Source: Bifidobacterium thermophilum DSM 20210
GTDB lineage: Bacteria > Actinomycetota > Actinomycetes > Actinomycetales > Bifidobacteriaceae
Length of the DNA: 64,000 nt
NCBI GenBank assembly: GCA_000771265.1
Contig: JDUB01000001.1
Location: forward strand, 1-64,000
Direction of reading: 5' to 3'
Part shown: piece after piece, positions 1 through 10,303 of the stretch
How positions within the stretch are numbered: position 1 is the stretch's first letter
Layout of the letters: the number at the start of each line of letters is the position of its first letter
Notes under the pieces: model-generated
What the model was told of the DNA's origin: nothing
What the model saw: only the letters and a program-made list of their open reading frames with translations
Databases searched by the model: none
Made by a program: the position numbers and the translations under genes

Positions 1-367
1 CCACGTTTAGTTCCTATAGGCCCGATTTTCTGTTGATCGCCGGTGCTGTGGTCTCCAACTGTCCCAAACCCCCACCTGGTCTGCGGACACCCCTGATTCC
101 CAGGGACATGTTTGGTGCGTTGTTTGGTGCCATTCGAGGGTGCATAGGCCAACACGCGTACCGGCCCGGGTCTCCCGTAGCTCGCAAGCCGTGTGTCGTC
201 TCTACCGACGCTGAGGGACATCTCAGGGACATCTCAGTGTCGGCAGAGGCGGAACAAGAATCTTCTGCCGGTGCTGAGTGTGCAGTGAGTGGCGGTAGAC
301 TCAGGCCGACGACCGGGGTTATCGGCGAAATGCGTGTCCGGCGGTGGAGCGCGTGGGAGTCTTGATT

Positions 368-482
368 ATTGTTCCGGTCTCCGCGCGTCCTGTATGCCGT
401 GGCATGCGCGGCTGAGCAGATATTGACGGAAAGTCGCCGTGACTGGCCATGTTCTGCTGATATCGCATGCCGAGACATTGTG
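368..482. repeat. Two-unit array of GTATGCC palindromes, about 73-bp period
   Basis: Palindrome 1 (392-407) is GTATGCC-gt-GGCATGC. Palindrome 2 (465-480) is a weaker version, GCATGCC-ga-GACATTG, 73 bp downstream. Positions 368-436 align over about 70 bp with 32511-32579, so the same repeat family occurs at two places in the window. Confidence 0.65.
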
Positions 483-614
483 CTTTGCAGGTTGACTTGT
501 TCGGCGCCATCAATGTTGCCGGTCGGTATCGGTCCATTTGAATGATTTGAACGGCAGAGTGGAAGAGGGTTGACCGTGGGCAGGTTGGAAGCTAGGCGGG
601 TAATCGAACATTCC

Positions 615-1560
615 TGCACTGAATCGGAGAACGCTGGGCGGAATCAGAACCGGTCCGTGTCGGCATTGGACCGGACCTGCCCGCCAATCATGGCAGCACA
701 ATAAACCCGCGGGATTCCAATGATTCGCCGATGACTTTGGGGTCGGCCGTTGTCGCGACAGCCAAGCATCAGCCTAGGCTGATGGACTCAATTGCGAATC
801 GCGCGCTGGAATCGGAACCGGTCCCTACCGGCGTCACAACGGACATGGCTCCCAGCCATGGTATCAACGTAAACATGCGGAATTCCAGTGATTTGTATGC
901 ACTGCGATAATCAACCATTGCGCGGCGAGTCACTTGAGTCGCCCGGATCGCGGACCGAATCGGAGAATAATAGTCGAAAATCAATCCAGTCCGCAAAGGT
1001 GCCGATCATTACACATCCCACTGGTCACGCCCACGACGAAAACTGCAGAATACCAATACTCTTCCGGTGGGCCTGGCTCTAACCAAGTGACACTCACCCA
1101 CCCTAGAGGCCAAGTCCGCGGACTGAATCGCAAATTGCGCGTCGGAATCGGAACCAGTCCACACCGGCGCCGGTCCGTCGACGACGGCAACACCGCAAAT
1201 CCGCGGAATCCCAGCGCTCAGACCGCATTATCACAATCATCCGTCGCAAGTGTGGCTGCACGGATCGCCCGGATTTCCTAAATCGCGGACCGAACCGGAG
1301 AATGCGGACTGAAAACCGATTCAGTCCGTGCTGGCATTGGACTTGGCCTGTCCGTCGATCATGGCATCACTGTAAGACCCCGGGATTTCAATGATTCGTG
1401 GATGCCTTGGGGGCCTGGTCGTCGGCGCGACGGCAAGGCATCCGGCCGAGCCTGCGGACTGAATCAGAGAACGCGTATCGGAATCGGAACCGGTTCACAC
1501 CGTCGCCGACCGGTATCAGACGACCGCCTGCGGCGACACCGTAAACCCGCAACGTGGAGC
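615..1560. repeat. Tandem array of six diverged 168-bp units
   Basis: The core GGAATCGGAACCGGTCC or a variant starts at 640, 808, 976, 1144, about 1312 and 1480, which is an exact 168-bp step each time. Flanking stretches also align between units, for example 712-775 with 1381-1444. Units 1 and 5 contain a hairpin whose arms covary: CCGGTCC (650-656) with GGACCGG (668-674), and AGTCC (1323-1327) with GGACT (1339-1343). The units are strongly diverged in sequence but constant in length. No continuous reading frame runs through the array. Confidence 0.75.
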
Positions 1561-1752
1561 CAAAACTTGATACACGCAACAACAGATTCGACCTCTGATC
1601 TGCTCTGGGCGATGCAGATGCCCTATACCCAATTGCCCCGCTTTTCAGCGTCGAGCAGCCCTGCACGCGTGCATGTCCACGCCATCCCATCCACGGTCCC
1701 GATCACGGTTGTGGTGGTCGTATGCCCGAAGAAGTACCGGATGCAGAATCCG

Positions 1753-1793
1753 ATATCTCGCGTTTCCGCAACGATTTCGCGAGATTTGGGATT
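1753..1793. repeat. Inverted repeat with ATATCTCGCG motif
   Basis: The perfect 8-bp arms ATCTCGCG (1755-1762) and CGCGAGAT (1778-1785) are extended by AATCC and GGGATT outside. The left arm with its ATATCTCGCGTTT context recurs at 32822-32834, at the start of the AATATCTC hairpin cluster. Confidence 0.5.
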
Positions 1794-2448
1794 ATTTTGC
1801 GCGCGACCGATGCCATTACCCTCCGGTTCGCGTGGGAGATAGGATGCCGCGAGCGTGACATCGATGATCTGGCCAAGTGATACGTGGTCGGGGTTCGTTA
1901 GCCCTGTTGAGACGTGCGAGTCGCGAAATTGTCCGGGAATGGAGCAAGCCTCCATCACCTGATTGTTCCGCTCATTCGTCGGTGGACATGTGCCCGTGTA
2001 TCCGGTTCATGCCTTTGAACGATAAACGATTGATTTGGCGGGCATCGTTGTCCGCCGGAACGTAGGGCGGAGCCGGAGGTACGCCTTTGTCCGCCGTCTC
2101 CGTACTTTTATTGTATCTACACAATGGCGGAATTTCAGCATTTTCTGATGGTCCATTGCTCGGTACAGCGGAAAAACTGCATTCGTTGTCATCCCGATTT
2201 CCCGCGTAAATATTCTGGTTTTGCGTTAACATTTTTCCGTTAATCAATATGTTCACATTCCGGTACTTCGTGCGTCGTGTCTCGGCGTGTCTCGGCGTGT
2301 CTCGGCGTGTCGGGCGGTGCCGCACCCCGTCGTCGCCCGACATCCGCCATGTCGCCCCGCTGGAATGCATTCGGTCCAGCGCATCAGGCCAAATCGAAAA
2401 ACCAGTCGTGCGTTCGTCATCATCCCATGCGCTATCGTGGAAGCTGTT

Positions 2449-3090
2449 ATGGCTGAATCATTCACAGTGCTCAACCCCGCATCCGCTCCCGCACAAGGGT
2501 CGCTGACGGACAAGAAGTCCGAGTTCATCGCCGACATCTGCCATGTCGACGAGCTTGCGCAAGCGGTGTCTTTCGTGGAGACGATTCGCGAACGCCACCC
2601 GAAGGCGCGTCATGTGGCCTATGCCGCGATATGCGGCGATCAAGGGCGGCTCGCAGAGCGGATGAGCGATGACGGCGAGCCCTCGGGCACTGCCGGCAAG
2701 CCGATTCTCGATGTGCTTCGCGCCAATCATCTTACGGATTGCGTGGTGACGGTTACCCGGTATTTCGGCGGTATTCTGCTGGGGTCCGGCGGCTTGACGC
2801 GGGCGTATTCTTCGGCGGCGTCATTGGCAGTCAAGGCGGCGGATACCGCGAGAATCGCCACCTGTGTGCGGTTGCGGATGACGGTCGGTTATCCGCAGCT
2901 TGACACGCTCACCCATCTCATTGCGCAATCCGACGGGGTGCGTGACAACGAACAGTACACCGATGTCGTTCGCCTTGACGCGCTGATTGAGCAATCGAAG
3001 GCACAGGCGTTCAGCGCGCGTGTCATCGAGGCCTTCAGCGGATCGGTGCACGCCGAGCGGATTGGTGTCGAACACCGGGCGATACAGTGA
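2449..3090 (+). CDS. yigZ: YigZ / IMPACT family protein
   Basis: This 213-residue protein belongs to the YigZ/IMPACT (UPF0029) family. The N-terminal domain carries the family landmarks: the TDKKSEFIA stretch near residue 21, the SDDGEPSGTAGKPIL segment near residue 67, and TRYFGGILLGSGGLTRAY near residue 101. A shorter ferredoxin-like C-terminal domain follows. Eukaryotic IMPACT regulates GCN2 signalling, while the molecular role of bacterial YigZ is not settled. I chose the ATG at 2449 over an upstream in-frame ATG at 2287 because family homology begins here and the upstream 54 codons are low-quality sequence. The stop overlaps the first possible start (GTG 3087) of the next gene, so the two are probably co-transcribed. 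Confidence 0.85.
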   Translation: MAESFTVLNPASAPAQGSLTDKKSEFIADICHVDELAQAVSFVETIRERHPKARHVAYAAICGDQGRLAERMSDDGEPSGTAGKPILDVLRANHLTDCVVTVTRYFGGILLGSGGLTRAYSSAASLAVKAADTARIATCVRLRMTVGYPQLDTLTHLIAQSDGVRDNEQYTDVVRLDALIEQSKAQAFSARVIEAFSGSVHAERIGVEHRAIQ

Positions 3091-3095
3091 GGGGT

Positions 3096-4028
3096 ATGAG
3101 TGACGGCATGAGCGAGACGACAGCATCGCAACACGAAGAGGCGACTGCGGCCTCACGGGAGGGGCAGTTGCAGGAGGAGCAGTCCCAAGACGGGCAGCTT
3201 CAACATCAGCAATCCGAAGGTGGATTGGTCGCTGAGGCGCCTAACACTGTGGCATCCGATACCGACGCGCCTGATGCCGACGCGCCTGACGTCAACGTAT
3301 CCGAGACAGACACAGACACATCCGACGCCGGTACGCCGGCTTCCGACGCGTCTGATACCGGTACGCCGGATTCTGCCACACCCGGTGAGTCCGCCACGCC
3401 CGACACCGCAGCCGCGTCCTTCGAACCACTGACCGTCACCTACGAACGCCTGCGCCATACCGATGACGTCGCCGAACTGCATGAATACGCGCGTCGCCCA
3501 TTGCCGGACCGTTCGTTGCAAGCAGCCTTCTCCCGCGCCACCGCACTGCTTGAGGCGGTCGCGGGCAATCAGCATACGCCGCTTGAAGACCGGGTGTTTT
3601 TGGCTACCGAGATGCCGTTCCCGAATATCCTGGTCAAACTCTCGGAAGATCCCGAACCTCAGGTGCGTCGTGGGGTCGCCGCGAATCAGGACGACAAGAA
3701 CTGGCTGGTGGGGCGCCTGACCAAGGACCCCGACCCCTCGGTGCGTGACGCCGCTCTGCGTAACCCCCGTACATCTTGGAAGATGCGTCTTGAAGGGGCG
3801 CAGAACCCTGAAGTCGACGCGGACACTTTGGACTTCCTGTCCACGCTTGGCGTGTCGTGCGAACCCGGCGCTCCGGTCGTCCTCGCGGGCATGGTGCGAC
3901 GCGCGGTAGCTCTCAATCCTCAAGCCTCGCAAGAGACCTTGCAACGTCTGAGCGCTGACACCTCCCCATCCGTTGCGCGGTGCGCACAGCGCAGGTTGGA
4001 AGCAGCGCAGACGGGCGAATCAAACTAA
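3096..4028 (+). CDS. LRV (leucine-rich repeat variant)-type protein
   Basis: The product is about 310 residues. The first 105 residues are acidic, low complexity and probably disordered, with runs of D-A-P and D-T. From about residue 160, LRV-like alpha-helical repeats appear, built around LSEDPEPQVRRGVAAN and LTKDPDPSVRDAALRNP; a further copy sits near the C terminus (SADTSPSVARCAQRRL). Such repeats usually make protein-binding solenoids. No catalytic motif is visible and no function can be assigned. The start is uncertain: GTG 3087 overlaps the yigZ stop, ATG 3096 lies one base after AGGGG, and ATG 3108 is spaced 13 from it. I report the middle option. Confidence 0.7.
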   Translation: MSDGMSETTASQHEEATAASREGQLQEEQSQDGQLQHQQSEGGLVAEAPNTVASDTDAPDADAPDVNVSETDTDTSDAGTPASDASDTGTPDSATPGESATPDTAAASFEPLTVTYERLRHTDDVAELHEYARRPLPDRSLQAAFSRATALLEAVAGNQHTPLEDRVFLATEMPFPNILVKLSEDPEPQVRRGVAANQDDKNWLVGRLTKDPDPSVRDAALRNPRTSWKMRLEGAQNPEVDADTLDFLSTLGVSCEPGAPVVLAGMVRRAVALNPQASQETLQRLSADTSPSVARCAQRRLEAAQTGESN

Positions 4029-4063
4029 AATCCCAGAAAACTGTCGATGAATCCGGGATTTCG
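4029..4063 (+). terminator. Possible intrinsic terminator
   Basis: Arms AAATCCC and GGGATTT surround an 18-base loop directly after the LRV gene stop. The stem is short and the loop long, so the call is weak. Confidence 0.35.
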
Positions 4064-4101
4064 TCTTCTTCTGGTCGCTTTTTGGGCTTACACTTGAACG
4101 T

Positions 4102-6267
4102 ATGACAGAGAAGACCGAAAACGATGAGCGCCTCGCTCGTCCTCTGATTCGTCTTGCCAAGCTCGTCGGCATCGGCACCAGCTATGTCGGCCAAAGCAAC
4201 GACTACCACGAAATCGAGGACGACGTCCTCGTGGCGGTACTCGCGGCGCTTGGCGTGGATGCGTCGAACGATGAGGCCATCGAACGTTCCATCCGCACCA
4301 TTCTCGACGAACGCCACGCGCGTCTGGTCCCACCGACCGTCCTGCATACGGTCGGCAAGGAGGACTCCGTGCTGGTCAATACCGGCATTCTGGAGATTCC
4401 GTCGGCGACCATCACCTTGGAAGACGGCCGGCAGTATGACGGCGAGCTCGTCGCCGGGGCAGGCGACGGCTCTCAGGCGTATTCGTTGGACGGCAAGTTC
4501 GTCGCGACCGCCTCGCTGACCCTGCCGAAGGATCTTCCAATCGGCTACCACACGCTGCATGTCCGTGTTGGCGACCGCGAGCAGGACGCCACACTGATCA
4601 GCGCTCCGGAGAAGATCGAGCTGATCGACCCGATGAAGAACAACCAGCTGTGGGGCTGGATGGCTCAGCTGTATTCGATTCGTTCCAACGGTTCGTGGGG
4701 TGTCGGTGATTTCGAGGATCTCAAGACCCTCCTCGTGGAAGCCAAGCGCAAGACTGGTGCCGATTTCATGCTCATCAACCCGGTCCACGGCAGTGAGCCG
4801 GTGGCTCCGCTGACCCCGTCCCCGTATCTGCCGATCAGCCGTCGTTTCGTGAATTTCACGTACATTCGCCCGGAGTCCATTCCGGAATACAAGCAGCTTG
4901 ATGACGCCGCGCGCAAGCAGATCGAGGAGCTGCATTCCCAGGTCGAACCGCTCAACGGCGACGCGCAGCTCATCGACCGCGACACCATGTGGCGTATGAA
5001 GATGCGCGCGCTGTGGCTGGTGTTCAAGGCTGGACGCTCCGCCGGCCGCCAGGCTGAATTCGACGTGTACAAGAAGGAGCAGGGCGCCGAGCTCGAATCC
5101 TATGCCACGTGGTGCCTGTGCTACGACAAGTGGGGCAAGCCCGAAGACACGCCGGACAACTGGGAGCGCAAGTACGCCAAGGATTCCGCGCAGGTCGCGG
5201 CGCTGCGCAACCAGTTCCCCGACACGCTTGAGTTCTATCGTTGGCTCGAATGGATTGCCGGCGAGCAGCTCGAATCCGCCCAGCGTGCGGCGAAGGACGC
5301 CGGCATGAAGATCGGTCTGATGGCCGATATGGCTGTTGGCGTTCATCCTGCCGGATCCGACGTGTGGTGGAATCCTGAGCGATTCGCCAAGGGCGCCACG
5401 GTCGGCGCGCCGCCGGATTACTTCAACCAGCAGGGTCAGGACTGGAGCCAGCCTCCGCTCAACCCAATCCAGCTGGAAAACACCGGATATCAGGTGTACC
5501 GAGAGATGGTGCACGGCATGTTCGCCCGCGCGGGTGCCGTCCGCATCGACCATATCCTGGGCCTGTTCCGTCTGTGGTGGATCCCGCAGGGCAAGGGCGC
5601 CAAGCACGGCGCCTACGTGTACTACGATTCCGAGGTTATGCTCGGCATTCTCGCCATTGAAGCGGCGCGCGCCAACGGCGTGGTCGTCGGCGAAGATCTC
5701 GGCGTGGTCCCCGATTTCGTGACGAAGTCGCTCGGACGTCACGGCGTGCTTGGCTGCGCCGTCGAATGGTTCGAACAGATGGACGGCAAGTTCAAGGCCC
5801 CGAAGACTTGGCGCGAGTATGCACTTGCTTCGGTTAACACCCACGATATGCCACCGTCTTACGGCTACCTCGAGTATGAGCAGGTGAAAATCCGCGAGAA
5901 GCTCAACTTGCTGGACTGCCCGGTCGAGGAATTCCAAGCATCCGCAACCAAGGAGCACAACGCGATGCTCAAGATGCTCGTCGACAACGGCTATCTTGAC
6001 GCGGAACTGCTCAAGGACGAGAAGGCCAATGAGCAGCAGATCGTTGAGGCGCTGTACCGCGGTCTCAAGGATGCGCCGAGCAAGCTCATCGCGGCATCCA
6101 TCACCGACGCCGTCGGCGAGAAACGCGCGCAGAACCAGCCGGGCACCAACAACGAGTACCCGAACTGGCGTATCCCGCTCGCGGATTATGACGGCAACGT
6201 CGTTCCGCTCGAGAAGCTCTTCGACAATGAGCGCCTGAAGTCGCTGACGAAGATCATGAATTCCTGA
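4102..6267 (+). CDS. malQ: 4-alpha-glucanotransferase
   Basis: This cytoplasmic GH77 enzyme of 721 residues transfers alpha-1,4-glucan chains between maltooligosaccharides, in maltose and glycogen metabolism. The conserved catalytic parts are all present: the nucleophile region [16 protein letters not shown] near residue 482, the acid/base region [10 protein letters not shown] near 530, and NTHDMP near 579. The first 140 residues form the N-terminal extension seen in actinobacterial and E. coli-type MalQ. No Shine-Dalgarno precedes the ATG. A TACACT hexamer at 4089-4094 ends seven bases before it, so the message is probably leaderless. Together with glgX and pgm in this window it points to active alpha-glucan turnover. 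Confidence 0.95.
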   Translation: MTEKTENDERLARPLIRLAKLVGIGTSYVGQSNDYHEIEDDVLVAVLAALGVDASNDEAIERSIRTILDERHARLVPPTVLHTVGKEDSVLVNTGILEIPSATITLEDGRQYDGELVAGAGDGSQAYSLDGKFVATASLTLPKDLPIGYHTLHVRVGDREQDATLISAPEKIELIDPMKNNQLWGWMAQLYSIRSNGSWGVGDFEDLKTLLVEAKRKTGADFMLINPVHGSEPVAPLTPSPYLPISRRFVNFTYIRPESIPEYKQLDDAARKQIEELHSQVEPLNGDAQLIDRDTMWRMKMRALWLVFKAGRSAGRQAEFDVYKKEQGAELESYATWCLCYDKWGKPEDTPDNWERKYAKDSAQVAALRNQFPDTLEFYRWLEWIAGEQLESAQRAAKDAGMKIGLMADMAVGVHPAGSDVWWNPERFAKGATVGAPPDYFNQQGQDWSQPPLNPIQLENTGYQVYREMVHGMFARAGAVRIDHILGLFRLWWIPQGKGAKHGAYVYYDSEVMLGILAIEAARANGVVVGEDLGVVPDFVTKSLGRHGVLGCAVEWFEQMDGKFKAPKTWREYALASVNTHDMPPSYGYLEYEQVKIREKLNLLDCPVEEFQASATKEHNAMLKMLVDNGYLDAELLKDEKANEQQIVEALYRGLKDAPSKLIAASITDAVGEKRAQNQPGTNNEYPNWRIPLADYDGNVVPLEKLFDNERLKSLTKIMNS

Positions 6268-6286
6268 CGTATCGTCGGGCGAATCG

Positions 6287-6325
6287 CGGTGGCCTGTCGG
6301 TTGTATGCCGGCAGGCCACCGTTGT
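6287..6325 (+). terminator. Intrinsic terminator after malQ
   Basis: Perfect 10-bp arms CGGTGGCCTG (6287-6296) and CAGGCCACCG (6312-6321) are followed by TTGTATGT. Confidence 0.7.
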
Positions 6326-6345
6326 ATGTGCGGCGTGGTGGCGTG

Positions 6346-6374
6346 TTGCGTTTGGGCAGGGGAGGCGATATACT
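6346..6374 (+). promoter_or_regulatory. Promoter of rplM-rpsI
   Basis: TTGCGT (6346-6351), a 17-bp spacer and TATACT (6369-6374) make a good vegetative promoter. Transcription would start near 6381, leaving a leader of about 140 bases before rplM, long enough for autoregulation by a ribosomal protein. I do not recognise a named leader motif. Confidence 0.65.
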
Positions 6375-6521
6375 TATCGACTGTTGTGTTCCCAAGGGGT
6401 CCTTCAAAGCGCTTTCCCACTCGCCATCGAGGACTTTCAGGGAGCCCACGATAAGAAAACCGGGTCGTTTCGCGCTTGCGGGCGGTTAGGTTTGGAACAC
6501 AATATGAGAAAAGGTACAATC

Positions 6522-6971
6522 GTGAAGACTTTCACACCGAAGCCAGATGATCTGACTCATGAGTGGTACGTCGTCGACGCCACAGACGTGGTGCTTGGCC
6601 GTCTCGCGACGCAGGTCGCTATCCTGCTGCGCGGCAAGAACAAGCCGACGTACGCGCCGCATGCCGATTCCGGCAATCATGTCATCGTCATCAACGCCGC
6701 GAAGGTGGCGCTGACTGGCAACAAGCTCGACAAGGTGCTGTACTCGCACTCCGGCCGTCCTGGTGGCCTGCGTCGCGACAAGTACGCCGACCTGCTCGAG
6801 CGCAAGCCGGAGCGTATCATCACTGCCGCCGTCCGTGGCATGCTGCCGAAGAACCGTCTTGCGAAGGTGCAGCTCAACCGTCTGCACGTCTTCGCCGGTG
6901 AAGAGCATCCGCACACCCCGCAGAAACCGCAGGTCTTCGAGATCGCGCAGGTTTCTCAGCAGGCCAAGTGA
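6522..6971 (+). CDS. rplM: 50S ribosomal protein L13
   Basis: This 149-residue L13 (uL13) binds 23S rRNA early in large-subunit assembly. Family hallmarks are [16 protein letters not shown] near the N terminus, the [10 protein letters not shown] segment, YSHSGRPGG, and the [11 protein letters not shown] core. I chose GTG 6522, which follows AGAAAAGG at good spacing and gives the usual MKTFTP N terminus; an in-frame ATG at 6504 would add only six residues. rpsI follows 21 bases later, the usual L13-S9 pair. Confidence 0.95.
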   Translation: MKTFTPKPDDLTHEWYVVDATDVVLGRLATQVAILLRGKNKPTYAPHADSGNHVIVINAAKVALTGNKLDKVLYSHSGRPGGLRRDKYADLLERKPERIITAAVRGMLPKNRLAKVQLNRLHVFAGEEHPHTPQKPQVFEIAQVSQQAK

Positions 6972-6992
6972 ACCGAAGGGAGATAAAGAAAC

Positions 6993-7484
6993 ATGGCTGA
7001 AAACACCAACGACTCCGCGGTTCTCGAGACCGAAGAGGAGCTCACCTCGTACACCACCGAAACCAACGCCGGCGCTGGTACCGGTACGTCCCAGATCGCA
7101 CCTTGCTACGGTACTGGCCGCCGCAAGGAAGCCGTTGCCCGTGTCCGTCTGGTTCCGGGTACCGGCAAGTGGACGATCAACGGCCACACGCTCGAGGAGT
7201 ATTTCCCGTCGAAGCTGCTGCAGCGTGAGGTGAATTCCCCGATCGTGCTGCTTAAGCTTGAGGGCAAGTTCGACGCCATCGTCCTCGTGGACGGCGGCGG
7301 CACCACCGGCCAGGCCGGTGCTATCCGCCTCGGTGTCGCCCGCGCCCTGAACGCGGTCGATCGTGACGCGAACCGTATCGCGCTGAAGAAGGCCGGCTTC
7401 CTGACTCGCGACTCCCGTGTCGTCGAGCGCAAGAAGGCTGGTCTGCACAAGGCACGTCGCGCTCCGCAGTTCTCCAAGCGTTAA
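6993..7484 (+). CDS. rpsI: 30S ribosomal protein S9
   Basis: S9 (uS9), 163 residues, contacts tRNA in the P site through its C-terminal tail. The conserved [17 protein letters not shown] segment begins near residue 39 and the protein ends in the family's basic tail, RRAPQFSKR. The first 35 residues are an acidic extension of the kind seen in actinobacterial S9. An AAGGGAGAT site precedes the ATG. Confidence 0.95.
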   Translation: MAENTNDSAVLETEEELTSYTTETNAGAGTGTSQIAPCYGTGRRKEAVARVRLVPGTGKWTINGHTLEEYFPSKLLQREVNSPIVLLKLEGKFDAIVLVDGGGTTGQAGAIRLGVARALNAVDRDANRIALKKAGFLTRDSRVVERKKAGLHKARRAPQFSKR

Positions 7485-7512
7485 GTTTGCTTGTGCGCGC
7501 TATTGCGCGTTG

Positions 7513-7547
7513 CAGATGCCGGTATCCCGAAAGGGTGCCGGCATCTG
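7513..7547 (+). terminator. Intrinsic terminator after rpsI
   Basis: The hairpin CAGATGCCGG...CCGGCATCTG has an inner ATCCC/GGGT extension and a GAAA loop. It lies 28 bases after rpsI and may also serve the opposite strand, since glgX ends at 7617. Confidence 0.7.
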
Positions 7548-7616
7548 TCGTATCTGCGTTGTGTTGGCTTGAGGCGTCGCCGCAACATGAATTTGCTGCG
7601 CCGCCGCCACCTTCAG

Positions 7617-10277
7617 TCAGTTTGATGAGTCTGCCTGATTTTTCGGCTTGATCTGCTGCATGAGCGTGATGCTGTACTCTGGCACCATCCACGACTCCTG
7701 CTCTGGCTTAGCGTCGTCATGATTGTCATGATGCTGCGTCGCCGACTTGGCGGTATTGCGCAAGGCTGTGCCAGGTGACGCCACATTGCCGGTCGTATCG
7801 ACATCAGCATCGGCGTCAGCATCACCCGCGACGCCTGACTGCGCGTTTGTGCCGGCAGGAACGCCTTGATGCGGGGCACGGAGCTGTTCGGTTGCCTCGG
7901 ATTGCGCAATGACGCTAGGAACGGGTGGCGTCATCGCCGACGTCGAGTCATGCGGCGTGTTCTGTGCCTGTGCGATGACGTCGCTCAGGGGGTAGCGCGT
8001 CAGGTGCATCGCCATCCAATTCATGTCAGGCGAGTGCTGGGCCACACTGACTTTGGTGCCTGGGGCGGGCTCGATGCCTTCGGCTTGGGCCGAACTCCAC
8101 ACAGTCTGCCATGAGCTGTCAGCTGGCAGGCGGAAGCCACAATCGCCGGCATCACCGTTGATGATGATGAGCAAATCTGCAGAATTGTGGGCGATCAAAC
8201 GCATGGTGAACCGGCGTGCCGTTGGGTTTGACCAGTCACTGTCCACGGGTGTGGTGCCGTCAGGTAGGAACCATTGCACGCGGCTGGACTGCTTGAACAG
8301 CCCGATTTGTGTAAGACGCGTGTAGAAATCTTCGGTATGGAACAGCGAGAGGGATTTGCGTGCGGAAATCAGCCGCGACACAGATTCGAAAATCCGCAGC
8401 TGACTGTTCTTGCCGGTCGAGTCCATCCAATCCCATTGCAGCCATGTGATGTCGTTGTCTTGGCAGTAGGCGTTGTTGTTGCCTTGCTGGCTGTTGCCGA
8501 ACTCGTCACCGGCTTGGAGCATCGGCGTGCCCAGCGACAGCAGCAACGTGCCGAGAAGATTGAGCGTGGCCCGTTCGCGGTGCTGGTTGATGGCGGGGTC
8601 GTCGGACGGTCCTTCGTGCCCGAAGTTGACTGAATAGTTCACATTCGACCCGTCGTTGTTGTCTTCGCCGTTGTCCTCGTTGTGTTTGCGGGCGTAGGCG
8701 GTCAGGTCGGCGGTGGTGAAGCCGTCATGACAGGAAATGAAGTTGATCGACGACGGAGCGCCGCGTCCTGGCTCGGTGGCGAAGAGGTCTGCGGAACCGC
8801 ACAACCGGGTGGCCATCTCCTGCATGCCGGTTTCCCCGTTGCCCGGCCGGTCGACCGGATCGGTCAACCAGAATTGCCTGACCGAGTTGCGGAAGGCATC
8901 GTTCCACTCGCCGAAGGGCATACCGAACTGGCCGGTGCGCCACCCTTGATAGCCGACATCCCAAGGCTCCATGATGAGTTTCAGGTTGCCCAGCAGCATG
9001 TCGCTGCGCAAGGCGTACAGGAAGGGGTGATGCTTGGTGAAGTTGCCGTCGAGACGCGCAAGCGAGGCGGCCAGGTCGAAGCGGAAGCCGTCGACGCCGA
9101 TCCGTTTGGCCCAGTACCGCAGGCTGTCGATGGCGAAGGTCACGACATGCGTGTTGGAAAAGTCAAGCGTGTTGCCGCAGCCGGTGGTATCTTCCAACCG
9201 ACTGGGATTGTTGCGCTGGTGCCGGTAGTAGGACAGCTCGTCCAGCCCCCGCCAGCATACGGTCGGCCCGTCGGTACCGCCTTCGCATGTGTGGTTGTAG
9301 ACCACGTCCATGATGACTTCGAATCCGGCCTCGTGCAGGGCTCGGACCATGTCGATGACTTCCTGGCGAACCGCGCGCGGGCCTGAACGTTGTGCGGCCT
9401 GCGTGGCGTAGGACGGCTCCGGTGCGAAGTATCCGAGCGTCGAATACCCCCAATAGTTGTGCCGTCCGCGTTGCTGAAGAAACAGCTCATCCTGTTTGGC
9501 TTGGATTGGCAGCAGCTCAATCGAGGTGACGCCGAGCGTCTGCAAGTAGGACAGGGTAGCGGGGTGGGCGAGCCCTGCATATGTCCCGCGCAATTCCGGA
9601 GGCAGCCACGGCGCGTTCGCTGTGAAGCCTTTGACATGCAGCTCGTAGATGACGGTTTTGCTCCACGGCACGTGGGGGTGGGAGGGCTCGCCTTCGTGCT
9701 TGGTGGTGTCTCGGTCGTCGATGGCGACGGATACCGGCATGCTGCCGAGGGAGTCAAGTGTGCTCATGTTGCCGTCGGGGGATCCGTGGACGACCCCGTT
9801 GTCGATGGTGCACTCGTAGGAGAATGCGGAGGCATCGAGTTTCATGGTCCCGTCAATGCCTTTGCCATAAGGGTCAAGCAGGATTTTATGCGGGTTGAAG
9901 CGCACGTCGTGTGTTGGATTCCATTGCCCGTCCACGCGATAGGCGTAGCGCATGCCGTCCCAAGCCTTGGGCAGGTGGACATACCACAGGCCGTAGTTCG
10001 GACCGCTCATTGCGAACAGGGTTTCGCGCACGTACATGGATTCGATGATGCGCGAGCAGATGGGGAAGAGCCGCACTTCTTGCGTCCATGGGATGGGGGA
10101 CCCCTTGAACAGGCGAACTGCTTCGTTGTAGAAGGCGGAAGGGCGGTCAAGCGGTTCGTAGACGCACAACCAGATACGGTCGGCTGTTTCTGATCTGACG
10201 ACGGCATCCGCCCCGCCATCGTCGGTGAAGTAGAGACCTGGCCGTGTGGCGTAACGGTGCAATGGCGGATTTTTCAT
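7617..10277 (-). CDS. glgX: Glycogen debranching enzyme (GH13)
   Basis: This 886-residue GH13 isoamylase-type enzyme hydrolyses alpha-1,6 branches in glycogen or limit dextrins. The four GH13 regions are in order: DVVYNH (about residue 324), GFRFDLAAS with the nucleophile Asp (about 397), LIMEPWD with the acid Glu (about 436), and SCHDG (about 515). An N-terminal carbohydrate-binding-like domain precedes the barrel. The last 100 or so residues form a low-complexity tail rich in Ala, Thr, Gln and Asp, beyond the usual family length. I chose ATG 10277 (MKNPPLHRY) over an ATG at 10325 because family homology starts there and a LacI-type palindrome occupies 10304-10317. Confidence 0.92.
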   Translation of the reverse strand: MKNPPLHRYATRPGLYFTDDGGADAVVRSETADRIWLCVYEPLDRPSAFYNEAVRLFKGSPIPWTQEVRLFPICSRIIESMYVRETLFAMSGPNYGLWYVHLPKAWDGMRYAYRVDGQWNPTHDVRFNPHKILLDPYGKGIDGTMKLDASAFSYECTIDNGVVHGSPDGNMSTLDSLGSMPVSVAIDDRDTTKHEGEPSHPHVPWSKTVIYELHVKGFTANAPWLPPELRGTYAGLAHPATLSYLQTLGVTSIELLPIQAKQDELFLQQRGRHNYWGYSTLGYFAPEPSYATQAAQRSGPRAVRQEVIDMVRALHEAGFEVIMDVVYNHTCEGGTDGPTVCWRGLDELSYYRHQRNNPSRLEDTTGCGNTLDFSNTHVVTFAIDSLRYWAKRIGVDGFRFDLAASLARLDGNFTKHHPFLYALRSDMLLGNLKLIMEPWDVGYQGWRTGQFGMPFGEWNDAFRNSVRQFWLTDPVDRPGNGETGMQEMATRLCGSADLFATEPGRGAPSSINFISCHDGFTTADLTAYARKHNEDNGEDNNDGSNVNYSVNFGHEGPSDDPAINQHRERATLNLLGTLLLSLGTPMLQAGDEFGNSQQGNNNAYCQDNDITWLQWDWMDSTGKNSQLRIFESVSRLISARKSLSLFHTEDFYTRLTQIGLFKQSSRVQWFLPDGTTPVDSDWSNPTARRFTMRLIAHNSADLLIIINGDAGDCGFRLPADSSWQTVWSSAQAEGIEPAPGTKVSVAQHSPDMNWMAMHLTRYPLSDVIAQAQNTPHDSTSAMTPPVPSVIAQSEATEQLRAPHQGVPAGTNAQSGVAGDADADADVDTTGNVASPGTALRNTAKSATQHHDNHDDAKPEQESWMVPEYSITLMQQIKPKNQADSSN

Positions 10278-10303
10278 GGTGCCATTGTAAGGTCTGCGTA
10301 GCC

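Larger units (their letters stand above)
1..2448. other. Non-coding region with diverged repeats
   Basis: No open frame here has a plausible start, ribosome binding site or recognisable protein, so I call no gene. The stretch holds a pair of GTATGCC-type palindromes (392-480), a six-unit 168-bp-period array (about 615-1560), an inverted repeat with arms ATCTCGCG and CGCGAGAT (1755-1785), an imperfect 16-bp dyad ATTGT-N6-ACAAT (2110-2125), and three back-to-back copies of a 10-bp TCTCGGCGTG unit (about 2279-2308). An 11-bp GGGACATCTCA is also directly repeated near 214-236. It may be degenerate sequence or a structural or regulatory tract; nothing visible decides between these. Confidence 0.6.

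Noticed and set aside
14-619. 201-codon minus-strand frame in the first 600 bases
   Set aside because: The composition is unlike a protein, there is no ribosome binding site, and it runs through the palindromic repeats.
615-1560. Repetitive protein gene encoded by the 168-bp units
   Set aside because: The period fits codons and short GIGT-containing stretches recur in frame, but stops interrupt several units at the same place and no start signal exists.
3913-6519. 868-codon minus-strand frame opposite malQ
   Set aside because: It is a mirror of a clear GH77 gene in GC-rich DNA; it has no family sequence of its own.
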